NCBI GenBank assembly: GCA_019426215.1
Contig: CM033391.1
Location: forward strand, 7,304,708-7,368,707
DNA: 64,000 bases
DNA from: Buddleja alternifolia
Lineage: Eukaryota > Streptophyta > Magnoliopsida > Lamiales > Scrophulariaceae
Direction: 5' to 3'
Within the stretch, counting starts at the first letter, position 1; each line of letters starts with the position of its first letter. Position numbers and translations under genes: made by a program. The notes under the pieces are model-generated. The model was given only the letters and a program-made list of their open reading frames with translations, had not been told where the DNA came from and did no database searches. Positions 45,615 to 56,997 of the stretch are shown here, one piece after another.

Positions 45615-46573
45615 TTTTACACCCCTAAGAGTTGGGTCCTTGACACGGCGGGCCAACGTATCAAGATGGGGCGACGGATGCCGAGAGTAGGCGGCATTGG
45701 CTAAGATTGGGCACGAAGTGGGCAAAAGACGTATGTTACTCGGGACATATGTGAGAGTGGCCGAGACAAGACGTGGGTTGTGGCATTGGTGCAAGATTGT
45801 GCGGGAAAACTCGACGGGTGCTTGAGCTGGGCACCCGGCGTGTGTGGGATTCGGACAGTGGCCAAGAAAACTAGGCCTAGTGCACACTGTCGGGCGAGTT
45901 CAAGGCAAGTGGACGAGAAAACTAGTCAGCGTGTGTACAGCGGGTGGGTTCTAGGCAGATTGGCTGAGAAAACTCGGCAGGGGGCTAGGCTCCGTGTAGG
46001 CAGTGCTGGGCGAGTCGGGTGACCCGACGTGCGGACGACGGGTCATGTGCGGGACATGTGCGAGACAGTTGGGCGAAGCATTGACTAAGGCCAACTGCTG
46101 GACAAGTGGATGCGCGGGAAGCCTATTCTTGGAGTTAGGGGGTAGTTAGAGCAGTTTTGGTGGACAAAACTGCCCGACACTTGGAACTTAGTGATAAGTC
46201 GAATCCTAGGACTGGGGGATGTCCACTTTAGACTGCTGGGTCTTTAAACACAGCCCTTTGTACACGTTTTTTAGGGTGTTGAGAGGTGTGTACGAATTAG
46301 GGATTCCTTGTATTTACTTGATGAGCAATAAATATAAGGTTGGGCGTTGGTCGCACGAAAATGTGAAATGTGCCCTTTATATTCAGCATGTGCGCGTGAG
46401 TATGCTTGTTTATGCTTGTGGGGTGTTGAGTATGCTCATGGGAAACACTAATCAATTGGGAAACACGAGAGTTGTGGGTGTTGGGGAAGGCTGACTGGTT
46501 CGTGTGGGAAGAATCAGTCCGTACGGTAGCCTTTTGTGCGAGAAATTTAGGCTCGAAAAATGCCCCCATGACA
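45615..46573 (+). repeat. 5' LTR, 959 bp
   Basis: It starts TTTTACACCCCTAAGAG (the other copy has TGTTACACC, so the TG is mutated here) and ends CCCCCATGACA. The body is GC-richer than its surroundings, with repeated GACGAGAAAACT/CGAGAAAACTCGGCAG words. Confidence 0.85.
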
Positions 46574-46575
46574 AT

Positions 46576-46587
46576 TGGTATCAGAGC
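46576..46587 (+). promoter_or_regulatory. Primer-binding site (initiator tRNA-Met)
   Basis: TGGTATCAGAGC lies two bases after the 5' LTR. This is the standard plant initiator-Met tRNA primer site of LTR retrotransposons. Confidence 0.9.
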
Positions 46588-47554
46588 TTCGTTTCATGAA
46601 GTTGTTAGTCAGACTTGGCTTTGATTCGGTCAGAAAAGACACAAAATCCGCTGCACGTGTCTGGATCCTTGTAAGAGGCATGGATCGTGAAAATTTCGTG
46701 TGCTTGATGGCACGAAATTGGTTGAAGGCTTGCTGGTATGGGACAGGAAGTGCTCAGGTTGCGTGAGGTGCATGGGCTGAGTGAAATTGTGGGTGACAGT
46801 GATTTTCGTGTGGGCTTGACGGTGGCAGATTGTTGATGTGCGAGAGATGGGTGCTAATTGCGTTAAGTGGGCGGTTTGAGGAAGTTCAGCGTGGGAAATC
46901 TGTGGGAACTGTAAGTATGAAAGTTGCTGGGAATTTGACCGAGTGCGTGACTCGTCAAATTCATCGTGGGATCGGCGTAGGCAAGGGTTGCGAAGATTGA
47001 GGCGAGTGCTTGCTTGATCTTGATCAAATTATGGGTACGGTTAAAGATCCAAGTACGAGTTTCGGTGGAAAAGGCAAGGGTTTTGAATGGCTGATGGAAA
47101 AGGCTCGTGTGGTGGCGCGAGTACGTTGAAGGCAAAGAGATGTTGCTAGATTCGTGGCATAAATGGCAAAATAGTGGCAGGGTATTCAACTGTTGAAAAG
47201 ACCTCTTCCAATGGACATGATCTACGGAAGTTATGAAGGAAATTCATAGTGTCATCAATGGGCACGAATTACTCGGAGTCATGAAGCCAAAGTTGCTAAA
47301 AATTTGGGTTAGTATGTGGCTGATTCGAATTTCAGTGTGTGGGTGATTTCGGTTTGGTGGGCAGTGAGTTGCTGGGCTGGAATAAATGCATTTTCATCAA
47401 GAGGATTCGGGATGGTGAGGTTCTGGGTCGAAACATCGGACAAGGAGCATGAATGTGGGTTCAAACGGTTGCGGGAATCGGGCAATGAAGTTCAGTGGCT
47501 CGGGTGTTGATGTTGGTTCGACGAGGACGTCAAATTCTTTTGGTGGCGGTGGTT

Positions 47555-49460
47555 TGTTACACCCCTAAGAGTTGGGTCCTTGACACGGCGGGCCAACGTG
47601 TCAAGATGGGGCGACAGATTCCGAGAGTAGGCGGCATTGGCTAAGATTGGGCACGATGTGGGCAAAAGGCGGATGTTACTCGGGACATATGTGAGAGTGG
47701 CCAAGACAAGATGTGGGTTGTGGCATTGGTACAAAATTGTGCGGGAAAACTCGACGGGTGCTTAAGCTGGGCACCCGGAGTGTGTGGGATTCGGACAGTG
47801 GCTGAGAAAACTAGGTCGGGTGCACACTGTCGGGCGAGTTCAAGGCATGTGGACGAGAAAATTAGGCAGCGTGTGCACAGCGGGTAGGTTCTAGGCAGAC
47901 TGGCCGAGAAAACTCGGCAGGCGGCCAGGCTCCGTGCGGGCAGTGCTGGGTGAGTCAGATGACCCGACGTGCGGACGACAGGTCATGTGCGAGACAGTTG
48001 GGTGAAGCATTGACCAAGGCCAACTGCTGGACAAGTGGACGTGCGAGAAGCCTATTCATGGAGTTAGTGGGCGGTTAGAGCAGTTTTGGTGGACAAAATT
48101 GCCCGACACTTGGAACTTAGTGATAGGCCGAATCCTAGGAATGGGGGATGTCCATTTTAGACTGCTGGGTCTTTAGATACAGCCATTTGTACACGTTTTT
48201 GAGGGTGTTGAGAGGTGTGTACGAGTTAGGGATTCCTTGTATTTACTTGATGAGCAATAAAATATAAAGTTGGGTGTTGGTCGCCCGTAAATGTGAAATG
48301 TGCCCTTTATATTCAGCATGTGGCGTGAGTGCAATGTCTTAAATATTGGTTTCGAAGTAGATATCGGTGTAGTAAATTTACGAAAATTTTGATGGAAATT
48401 TCGGGGATATTCAAAATTTCGGTTTTGATTTTAAAGAAATCATGGAAATTTATAAAATATTTAGAAATTTGCAATAAAATTTTGGGTAACTTTAATTATC
48501 ATTTTTATGCATCTTTTACATCAATAATATTCTATATATAATATATGGATAATGAATTTGGTAAATAATATCACTAAAAATCGTTGCGAAAAATATGAAA
48601 TAAGTATAATTTGATAGTAAGATAATAACCAAATCTCATAGAAACTTCATTAAGATAAAATGTACCAAAATTTAAGTAAAAGTTACAACTTAATACCACA
48701 TCGAGTTTCTAGGAGGATCGAAATCGTTATCACTAGTATCTGTCCTACCTCTATTTTCATATTGCAAGTGAAAATTATTAGTTACATGTTGACAATATTT
48801 CGCTCAGGACATGGAATGTTGTAGTATTGCATATAATGATGATGATAATATCCTTCTGGTGTTGAATTTTGAAAAACCCCAATGGGTACAATATACTCGA
48901 CAGGAGTAGTAACATAAACCTGTGGCAAAGGATATGAGTAGGGTTGGTGTGGCATTGTATCCACTGAGTATCTACTATGTGTCAAAGGTGGACACATATT
49001 ATGTGAATTCGATCCATATTATGTGTATAAATATAATTTTCTAATTCTATGATATTTAAAAAAATTAAAAATATATATAAAAAAAATATTCGGCCGAAAT
49101 TTCGAACAAAAATATTTTAAATTTTTGGGGAAATTTCGGGTTTCGGCAGAAATCTCAGGAAATTTCGGGTTTCGGTCGAAATTTTGGAAGATATTCTGCA
49201 AAATTGGATCGAAAGTTCGATTTCGTTTCGGAACACCCCGAAATCCGAAATTTTAGTGTTTCGGTCGAAATTTTAGACCATGCGTGAGTGTGCTTGTTTG
49301 TGCTTGTGGGGTGTTGAGTATGCTCGTGGGAAACACTAATCAATAGGGAAACACGGGAGTTGTACGTGTTGGGGAAGGTTGACTGGTTTGTGAGGGAAGA
49401 ATCAGGCCGCACGGTGGCCTTTTGTGCAAGAAATTTAGGCTGAAAAAATGCCGCGTGACA
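47555..49460 (+). repeat. 3' LTR, interrupted by a 950-bp insertion
   Basis: It starts TGTTACACCCCTAAGAG and ends GCCGCGTGACA. Leaving out 48332-49281 and one copy of its 9-bp duplication gives a length close to the 5' LTR. Many point differences between the two LTRs show that the insertion of the element is not recent. Confidence 0.85.
48332..49281. mobile_element. 950-bp insertion with 9-bp target duplication (Mutator-like)
   Basis: It is bounded by direct 9-bp repeats GCGTGAGTG (48323-48331 and 49282-49290), which occur once at the matching site of the other LTR (with one extra CG there). The ends CAATGTCTTAAATATTGG and AAATTTTAGACCAT are only weakly inverted. The sequence is rich in AAATTTCGG and its complement, clustered near both ends. 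A short open stretch on minus (48997-48782, many Tyr, Pro and His) is of unknown meaning. A 9-bp duplication points to the Mutator superfamily. Confidence 0.75.
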
Positions 49461-49465
49461 ATATC

Positions 49466-50022
49466 TAATGTTTAAATTTTGTTCTTTACAAAAAAATAAA
49501 AAAAATTAAATTTTGTATTACTAAGCCTTTGCCATATATATACCCTTAAATTTTGATTTCATATATAAGGGCGTAAAATTTTCTGAAAAGACTTTGAAAT
49601 CAATTTGAACGGTGAAAAGACTTTGAAATTAATTTGAACAGAAGCAATGTTAAATTTACGATTTAAACAGAATAACCAAATTAGTTCTTAGACTAGACAT
49701 GAAACATTAGAAATAAAATTATTTACGTACTAAATTTATGTCCATTTCTTATTGCTCAATAACATTCTAGTGATGTTGTAAATCTGGTTAAATGATTTTG
49801 TAACATTTCCTTGTAATACTTTCTTACATGTAGCTCAAGTGGGCATGCAAGCAAGTGAGTTTTAAGTCATTGAATTATATATGATAATGTTATCATCATG
49901 CATATATATATCCGCTGGTTTACACATACACTAGGGTACTACCAAGTACCAACTAACGCAACATGACATAAACTATACTATAATACGTATAGACGTGTGA
50001 CAAGAGTATATAAGTGTATACA
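49466..50022. other. AT-rich intergenic DNA
   Basis: No gene or clear repeat is recognised. A short direct repeat of GGTGAAAAGACTTTGAAAT-like wording occurs near 49575-49630. Confidence 0.4.
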
Positions 50023-50066
<44 letters not shown>

Positions 50067-50137
50067 ATAGGTTACAATATATATATATATATATATTTAT
50101 TTTTTTTTATAGGTTACAGTATATATATATATATATA
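50023..50137. repeat. (TA)n microsatellite tract
   Basis: Three TA runs are separated by duplicated (G/T)ATAGGTTACA(A/G)TATATA words. The tract abuts the left end of the foldback element. Another TA run (52585-52603) abuts its right end. Confidence 0.85.
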
Positions 50138-50787
50138 TAGGATATGGATCAAATACATCCCTTGCCATTAAGTAAGATATAAGACCCAATCTAGGCCTTT
50201 GATTCAATTTGATCCCAAGGTCTACATTTAACACATTTAACTGATTTAATAATTTGTTTTAATTATGTAAAGGGCATTTTAGTCATTAAATTATAACTAA
50301 CAGATTCAATTTAATAGACAGTATCAAATCAAATCTCCAGTTTCACGAGTCATAACCGATTTCATATATTCTTTCCATAATCACATATATCAGCAAAATT
50401 GATAAGAGATATTTTTTTACCCATTCAATTCATCATCAAATCGATTGTTTTTTAGTAAAATTGATTCGAGATATCGTTTTACCCGTTCAATTCATCATCA
50501 AATCGGTTGTTTTCCAACAAAATTGATACGAGATATTGTTTTTTTCCCATTCAATTCATCATCAAATCGATTTTTTTCCAGTAAAATTCGAGATCGGGGC
50601 TGTAAAGATCGAAGGATATGCAGAAATCGAATCCCTATTCATCATCTTCTTCTGTTTTCAATTCAATTTTTTCTGAATTCTTCTTCTGTTATCAATTATG
50701 AGTCTGCAAATCATCATTAAGCAACTGATCTAATATAATAGATAGAGTGAATTTGAACAGATGAGTTTCTCTTTATTTCTCTGTAAC

Positions 50788-51575
50788 GGACCATTATACA
50801 CTACAATAACAAACCATTATACACTACAATACAAACCATTATACACTACAATATAAATCATTATACACTGTGAATTTTTATACACAACTATATAGAATGG
50901 TATAACAGATTGTAGATTAGATTCATTATTATACATTACAATACAAACTATTATACACTATAATACAAACTATTATACACATGAATTTTATACACAACTA
51001 TATAAAATGGTATAATAAATTACAGATTAGATTTATTATTATATACTACAATACAAACCATTGGAAGTCTCCCATAAACCATTGTTTTTCTTCACTAATA
51101 GAATTTATTTGACGTGTTTTGATGGGTGAACAACTATCAGACATTCATTGGTGGTATAAGACAGCAATTTCTATTAATTTTGAAAAAAGTGTAGGCATAT
51201 TATGCAAGCGTGCATATATGTAACTTATCAAAATACATATCAATATATATGATGTATATGCATTACACAAAAATCATATTATTAACACAGGAACTTATAG
51301 CAAGTATTATCTTCTTCTTTATGGATTCAACTTATAAATCTTATTTTATAGAATAGTATAACAAATTATAGATTAGATTTATTATTATACACTACAATAC
51401 AAATCATTATACACTACAATACAAACCATTATACACTACAATACAACACCATTATACACTGTGAATTTTATACACAACTATATAGAATGGTATAACAGAT
51501 TATAGATTAGATTCATTATTATACACTACAACATAAACCATTATACACTACAACATAAACCATTATACACTGCAA
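50788..51575. repeat. Short repeats CATTATACACTACAATACAA within the foldback element
   Basis: About fifteen imperfect copies of a 20-22 bp unit lie in clusters at about 50788-51075 and 51340-51575. They are mixed with a longer unit containing TATACACAACTATATAGAAT and a TGGTATAACAGATT word, which itself occurs three to four times. Confidence 0.85.
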
Positions 51576-51642
51576 AAACTGTTTTTGGAATTTGGTCCCA
51601 AGCTCTACTTCAATCTTGTAGGAAACGTCGTTTTAAAAACAA

Positions 51643-51671
51643 CTCAGTATACTTATCATAAGTATACTGAG
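51643..51671. repeat. Perfect palindrome, 14-base arms
   Basis: The left arm CTCAGTATACTTAT, a single C, and the right arm ATAAGTATACTGAG can form a strong hairpin or cruciform on either strand. Longer, weaker inverted words (GGAATTTGG and CCAAATTCC) flank it. Confidence 0.95.
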
Positions 51672-52586
51672 CACCACCCTCTCGGGCCCAAATTCCATCG
51701 TTTTAATAGGGTTTTTCGCGTTTTTACGTTTTCAGTCGGATTTTTATTTTTATTTTTATTTATTTCCATTATTTTCGTACTTTACCTTGTTTATATTTAC
51801 TGTATATTTGATTATTAACTATTATATAATGGATTAATTAGCTATTGTATTCACTGTATAATGGCTTATATGATAGTGTATAATGTAATATAATATGGTG
51901 TATAATGTAATATAATATGATGTATAATATATTCAACTGACTATTGAAAGGAGCACAATCACGTGTTATATATCCCTATTGTATGAACTGTATAATGTAA
52001 TATAATACGATGTATAATTGAATATAATGAGTTGTATAATGTGTTCAAATAATAATATATGGTATATCACCATTATAGTTTACTAATTAAACAATATACA
52101 GAAATAACAGAACATTCAAAAATAAAAAATCAAAGCAAATAACAATGATGTAAGCGAAAACATGTGGAATTCAATCTTTTCAGATTCTGGGTTTACAATC
52201 TCGATTTTCAGAATTTTTTCGTGGGTTTCAGAATTTTCAGAATATGAGGGTTTCAGATTTTTTTTTTGTGATAATTTAACGAAATCTGAGGTTAATACGA
52301 TTCTATAAATTGAATGCGTTAATCTCGGGTTGAGATTGTGATAATAAATGGCTGAGTTCGTGGGTATCAGTTTTTGAGAGATTGCAGGAGATGATTGCCG
52401 TTATTTTTGGTAAATGGGTGATGTATAATTTTGACATTTTGTCCATTATACCCCTAATCCCTATTTTCCATTTTTTCCTGCCTGTTTATTCCTTATTTTT
52501 TGGACTGTTGAATTTAATGTATCCAATGGTGTATATTGGGTCTTAGATCTTATCTAAGAGAGAGTATGTATTCGATCTTGACCCTA

Positions 52587-52925
52587 TATATATATATATA
52601 TATAATGCTAACGCCTCAACGTTCTAATCACTCATTTGCATATTTCTCGCACACATATGCATGTTATGGAATATATTTCCCGCATATATATCCATGTTAC
52701 AGAAAATGCCTTGTATCTTAATATATGACGTCGTCATAAACACATCCAAATTAATGTGGTCGTGAACACGTCCACTTTCATGTGTGCCGAAGTCTTTACA
52801 ATAACCCATGTTTCAACGATCTATAATGATTGGACCAGTTACGAAATTATCTCAAACTAAATAGTCATTGACTGGCGGAGAGCGCGATCCAAATCGCAGT
52901 GGCCAGACGAACAGTTCAATCCGCC
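52587..52925. other. Promoter-side region of the GILT gene
   Basis: Sequence after the foldback element. A direct repeat of CACATATGCATGTTATGGAA and CATATATCCATGTTACAGAA type occurs at about 52650-52705. No TATA box can be assigned with confidence. A 5' UTR probably begins within the last 80 bases. Confidence 0.35.
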
Positions 52926-53792
52926 ATGGATGTTCTTCGATTACTGCTCATTTCCTTGATAATATCTTCTGCTTCGGCCGCTAACAATGGCGACAAGGTC
53001 ACGCTTGAGATCTACTACGAATCTCTCTGCCCTTACTGCTCCAACCTCATCGTCAATTATCTGTACAAGCTCTTCGATTCTGACCTAATTTCTATCACCG
53101 ATCTGAAGCTCATCCCTTACGGAAACGCTAAAATCAAGCCTAATGGAACCATCGTTTGCCAGGTACTGTTTCATCTTTCATTTTTATGTTTAATGATTGC
53201 TCTATCTGTATTGCTCTGTCGCGAATTAAATTTGAAATTGAAGCCATTTTAGGTTTTTTTTTGAATTCTGTTTTCTAGGTCTCGTTAACTATCCCCAATT
53301 AGGGGAAAAACGAACCACGCTACTGATACTTGATTCGAGATCATTCTTAAAAAGCTAGTTTGAGCTCAGTTCTTTATCTTATCGAATTAAACTTGAACAA
53401 TTTTTTGTGTGTACGATAAGTTTGAAGTTCTTCTCCATTTCGAATCAGTTAGTAAAAAGATATTAAGTTATGTGCAAAAACTTCAAGCTCCTTGAGTTTA
53501 ATTTGTGTTCGGCTCTCGATTAAAGCTCGTTTGAGCTTTGCTCGATTAACAATCAAACTAAACTCAATCACAAATTTTGAAGCTTGATAATATAATCAAA
53601 CAAGCTTGATTCAAGCTATTCTATTCAACTCGACTCATTTACCGCCGGGTCCCGATCGGTGTTCATGTTATGTTTCAAATAAACAACTGAGAAAACTAGT
53701 CAAGTATTGCCTTTTATTGTTTGGTTTCCATATAATTGAACAAGTTATTCAAGGAAATTAATTTGTTTTTTGCTATGGATTCCTGTATTTAA

Positions 53793-53827
<35 letters not shown>

Positions 53828-56800
53828 TTGAAAAATGAAAAGTTTGGACTATTCACTGTTGTTGGTCTAACAGGAGTTGGAGTAGTGGCGTTCAGAGTGA
53901 TGATACTATGCCACGGAGCTAAAGTAAAGCAATATATATACATATGAGCCATTTTCTTGTACCCAAATTGCATGAACCCTAAATTCCATTTTATTTAGCT
54001 TCTGCAATGGCTTCCTCTTATCCCTCTATAAACTTTATCTTGCCTTTTCACTTGATATTTGTCTCATCATTAATGTCACCAATTTCTTGCAACAAAGTGT
54101 CTCTGGGTTTGTACTATGAAACCCCCTTTGTCCTTACAGTGCCAGTTTCATTGTTGATTCTTTAGCTATGATCTTTAGTGATGGACTCCTTGATATTGTT
54201 GATCTCAATCTTGTGCCTTGGGGCAATGCCAAACTTTTTGGAAACCACACTTTTAAATGCCAGGTTATGCATATAATGATCTTATTTTTTTCGCTAAACT
54301 TCTCTAAGTGATTCATCTTATCCGACAGTCTCATTTATATAGTATGTGATTGACGAATATTTCCGTTATTTATTTATTTTTTGGTTGCAGCATGGCGAAT
54401 ATGAATGCATACTGAACACTGTGGAGGCTTGTGCAATTGATGCCTGGCCTGATGTGGTTAGTATTGTTTCTTTGGAAAATGCAACTTCTTATTACCACTC
54501 ATTAACCTTTTGATTTGAACATGAAAGAAGGGCCATTTGATCTTTGCATTTGCTGTTATTAAGGAAAATGTGGTTTTAATATGGGATTGTATCCTAGCTG
54601 ATATTTTTCTTCAAACTACCATCGGAATTTTGACTTTTTTACCTCACAAATTTCTGATGCAGAATGTTTATTTCCCATTTGTCTATTGCGTGGAAAAGCT
54701 GATCTACCAGCACAATTATACCTATTGGGAAACATGTTTTGAGAAAGTAGGTTTGGATCCCTCCCCAGTGCTTGATTGTTATAACGGTGAGCGTGGAAAG
54801 GAGGTTAGTTTTCTCGGCCAATCGTTTCACTTCATGATTTTACTGTGTGACGATTATGGTTGGTTATATGTTAATTTTGATTTTGTTGGTTTCAAAATTT
54901 TACGCTGGAAGTCCACTGATTATGAAGTGCATAATCTCACTGGTTTAGTAATTCTTGAAAAGCCGTAGTCCGCCTTTCTTGAATTGATTTTGTAAGATGG
55001 AGAAGGATTTGGATTTCTAAAAATTTGAAAATCTATCATAAAAAACTTGGAACTGCTTGATGATTTTAGCTTAGATCTTGTTAGCGAGTTGGGACATCGA
55101 AATAACTTCAATTGGATATAAAATGAGACTCCACAGTTTGATGCCAATAAATCTACTGTTAACCGAGTATGCTCGTGGGTTTTCACATACCTATTTTCTT
55201 ATCAAAGTCAGAACGGACCGGAAAAAAACGACTTTCTAAATAAGTTCTATGGCATCATGAGAAGAAGACAGGATCACTTTCTCTAATCGGCATAGGCTGC
55301 TATTTTCAATTTATTTGGCTTTCTATCCAATTTATTCAAAATTCTTTTGGCGTTCATATTTTTCATTAACGAATATACATATCTTTTGTCGCCTATCTGA
55401 AAATTGTCTACATAATTTCAAAGGCAGTCTTCTTCAATAATACAGGCTCGTAGTTTGAAATGTGCATACAACATAGGCTGTATTCGAGGCATATCTCAAG
55501 GATTGTAATTTGGGCTAGTTAAGGTGTTATATCATACAAATTACATTAATATTACAGAATAAGAATTAATTCCTACTTAATGCATCTATTAATCACAACT
55601 GATTATTGTTTGTAAATAATGGTCAATAGTTGAACTGACCATATGACTATTTTTTATAATTCTTTGTTCTCGTCGGCTAAATAAACGATCACATGGAAAT
55701 CAATATTTGAGGAGTCTATAATTCAGATTCCAATTTAATATTAGTTTCTTGCCACAATTTAGTTATGCACTTACTTCCTATTGGCCATTACTCAGGAATT
55801 TGGCATTTTAGGCATTTGTTTCTTGATTAGGCATTTGCTACACTCAACTAATATGATTACAACTTATGTGCAGCTTGAATTAGGATATGCAGCTGTTACC
55901 AATGCACTTCAACCACCTCATAGATACGTACCATGGGTTACCGTGGACGGGCAACCACTTTACGATGTAAGTATCTTCTTCTCAACTTTCCCTTCCAAAA
56001 ATCATTAAGGAAAATTATTTTCAAGTTAAATTGAGGCGGGTATCATCAATTCTAGAGCCTCGTCATCCTTAAATGTCTTAATATACCTTACACATTATGC
56101 TATTACCAATCTGATGAATATAGGATACTACTATTAAATATTACATGGAAAACGTTTCAGTTTCATTCACGTAACATTACTGTTGCAAGGTGGACATATT
56201 CAATTGAATTTTACCATAAAGGTGGGGTGAAATAGTTGTATGTTATAACACAACAAAATTTCTTAATTATACTTGAAGAAATATTTTATATATATATATA
56301 TATAGAAATATTTGTAACATGAGAAGGCCATCAAATTACACCAAATATGTGCGACATGAATTATGTTTTGTAAACACTTGAAACATACAAAATATTGCAG
56401 CATTGTTGTAGATTGATGATATTGCTCGCTGCTGGTTGTTACCATATGAGACGATTAGGTTTGACTCGATAGTATATTCAATTCTGCTGGCATGAGATGG
56501 TTTTCGTTTCAACAGCAACCCCACCCCTTAGTCACACTCCCTCCTAATTAATTCTTACGTGTTACCGAAATTTAAGATTAATCACATCCATATATGTGAT
56601 GGATCCCTTGCGAACCCAACCACATTTTGTGTATGACGGAACCCACATGGGCCCCCACACGAATAACCATCATTGTATTGGGACTCAAAGTCAGTCTGAT
56701 AGGCTGCCCACTTTTCATCCTGGTTTCACCCTATCGTTTGGCAGCATTTTTTGAATATGACAATTTTATTTGTTATTGTAGGACTATCGAGACTTTGTAA

Positions 56801-56997
56801 GCTACATTTGTAAGGCGTATAAAGGAACTGCAACACCATCCGCATGCAGTGAATCATCTCTTGGACTCATTCGTAAGGTGAAAATGAACTTGATCAATTC
56901 TCTTTATGGAGAAGAAACATTCAAGTCGGTGTTGTTTCGCATGGGATCAGCTATAGTATCATGGCTACAGCGCTACAAACAAGTAGCTTCGTCTTAG
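52926..56997 (+). CDS. GILT: GILT-type thiol reductase (gamma-interferon-inducible lysosomal thiol reductase family)
   Basis: Five exons are inferred: 52926-53162, 54391-54456, 54663-54803, 55874-55966 and 56782-56997. All have phase-0 junctions, giving 250 residues. The start is the ATG in GCCATGG; the extension upstream has no ATG. Residues 1-18 ([18 protein letters not shown]) form a signal peptide. The thioredoxin-type active site is C35-P-Y-C38 in [11 protein letters not shown]. Exon 2 has the family signature [14 protein letters not shown] in the form [14 protein letters not shown]. Later parts include [43 protein letters not shown] and YICKAYKG. Family members reduce protein disulfides in acidic compartments; the plant role is less well defined. 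Intron 1 contains a broken second copy of exon 1 (54007-54263). Confidence 0.92.
53796..53825. repeat. (GA)15 microsatellite in GILT intron 1
   Basis: An uninterrupted GA repeat about 180 bases upstream of the duplicated exon 1. Confidence 0.95.
54007..54263 (+). pseudogene. Duplicated GILT exon 1, frameshifted
   Basis: Starting [20 protein letters not shown], this reads a second signal peptide and then [12 protein letters not shown] frameshift at the C run 54122-54126 (two extra bases relative to the pattern) follows. It then resumes [17 protein letters not shown] and ends [17 protein letters not shown] at a good donor (CAG/GTTATG). It matches exon 1 of the host gene over its length, and the donor phase would fit exon 2 only 127 bases downstream. 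The active-site motif reads C-P-Y-S, so the second cysteine of CXXC is lost. No second set of exons 2-5 is seen. It is either the relic of a tandem gene copy or a broken alternative first exon. Confidence 0.85.

Larger units (their letters stand above)
45615..49460 (+). mobile_element. Non-autonomous LTR retrotransposon without gag-pol
   Basis: Two LTRs enclose a 981-bp internal region (46574-47554). The element is flanked by perfect 5-bp target duplications ATATC (45610-45614 and 49461-49465). The 5' LTR is 45615-46573 and the 3' LTR is 47555-49460, and the latter contains a nested insertion at 48332-49281. A primer-binding site for initiator tRNA-Met directly follows the 5' LTR. The internal region carries no recognisable gag, protease, RT or integrase, so mobility would depend on enzymes of another element, as in LARD/TRIM-type elements. 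A deletion derivative of an autonomous family is the other possibility. Confidence 0.9.
50138..52586. mobile_element. 2.45-kb foldback-type element inserted in TA repeats
   Basis: The left end reads TATAGGATATGGATCAAATA and the reverse complement of the right end reads TATAGGGTCAAGATCGAATA. Both continue to AAGACCCAAT about 50 bases in. Further inside, TTCGAGATCGGGGCTGTAAA on the left is matched inversely near 52190-52215 (CTGGGTTTACAATCTCGATTTTC region). Left-half repeats CATTATACACTACAATAC pair with right-half GTATAATGTAATATAATATGG words (51870-52040). The ends and TA target resemble a MITE-like DNA element. No transposase is present. Confidence 0.65.

Noticed and set aside
45597..47734. 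Several ORFs in the GC-rich LTR copies
   Set aside because: The same ORF recurs in both LTR copies with changes that do not respect codons. They result from GC-rich non-coding LTR sequence.
52899..52925. Longer start for GILT
   Set aside because: The extension begins with GTG, not ATG. The ATG at 52926 has a good context and gives a clean signal peptide.
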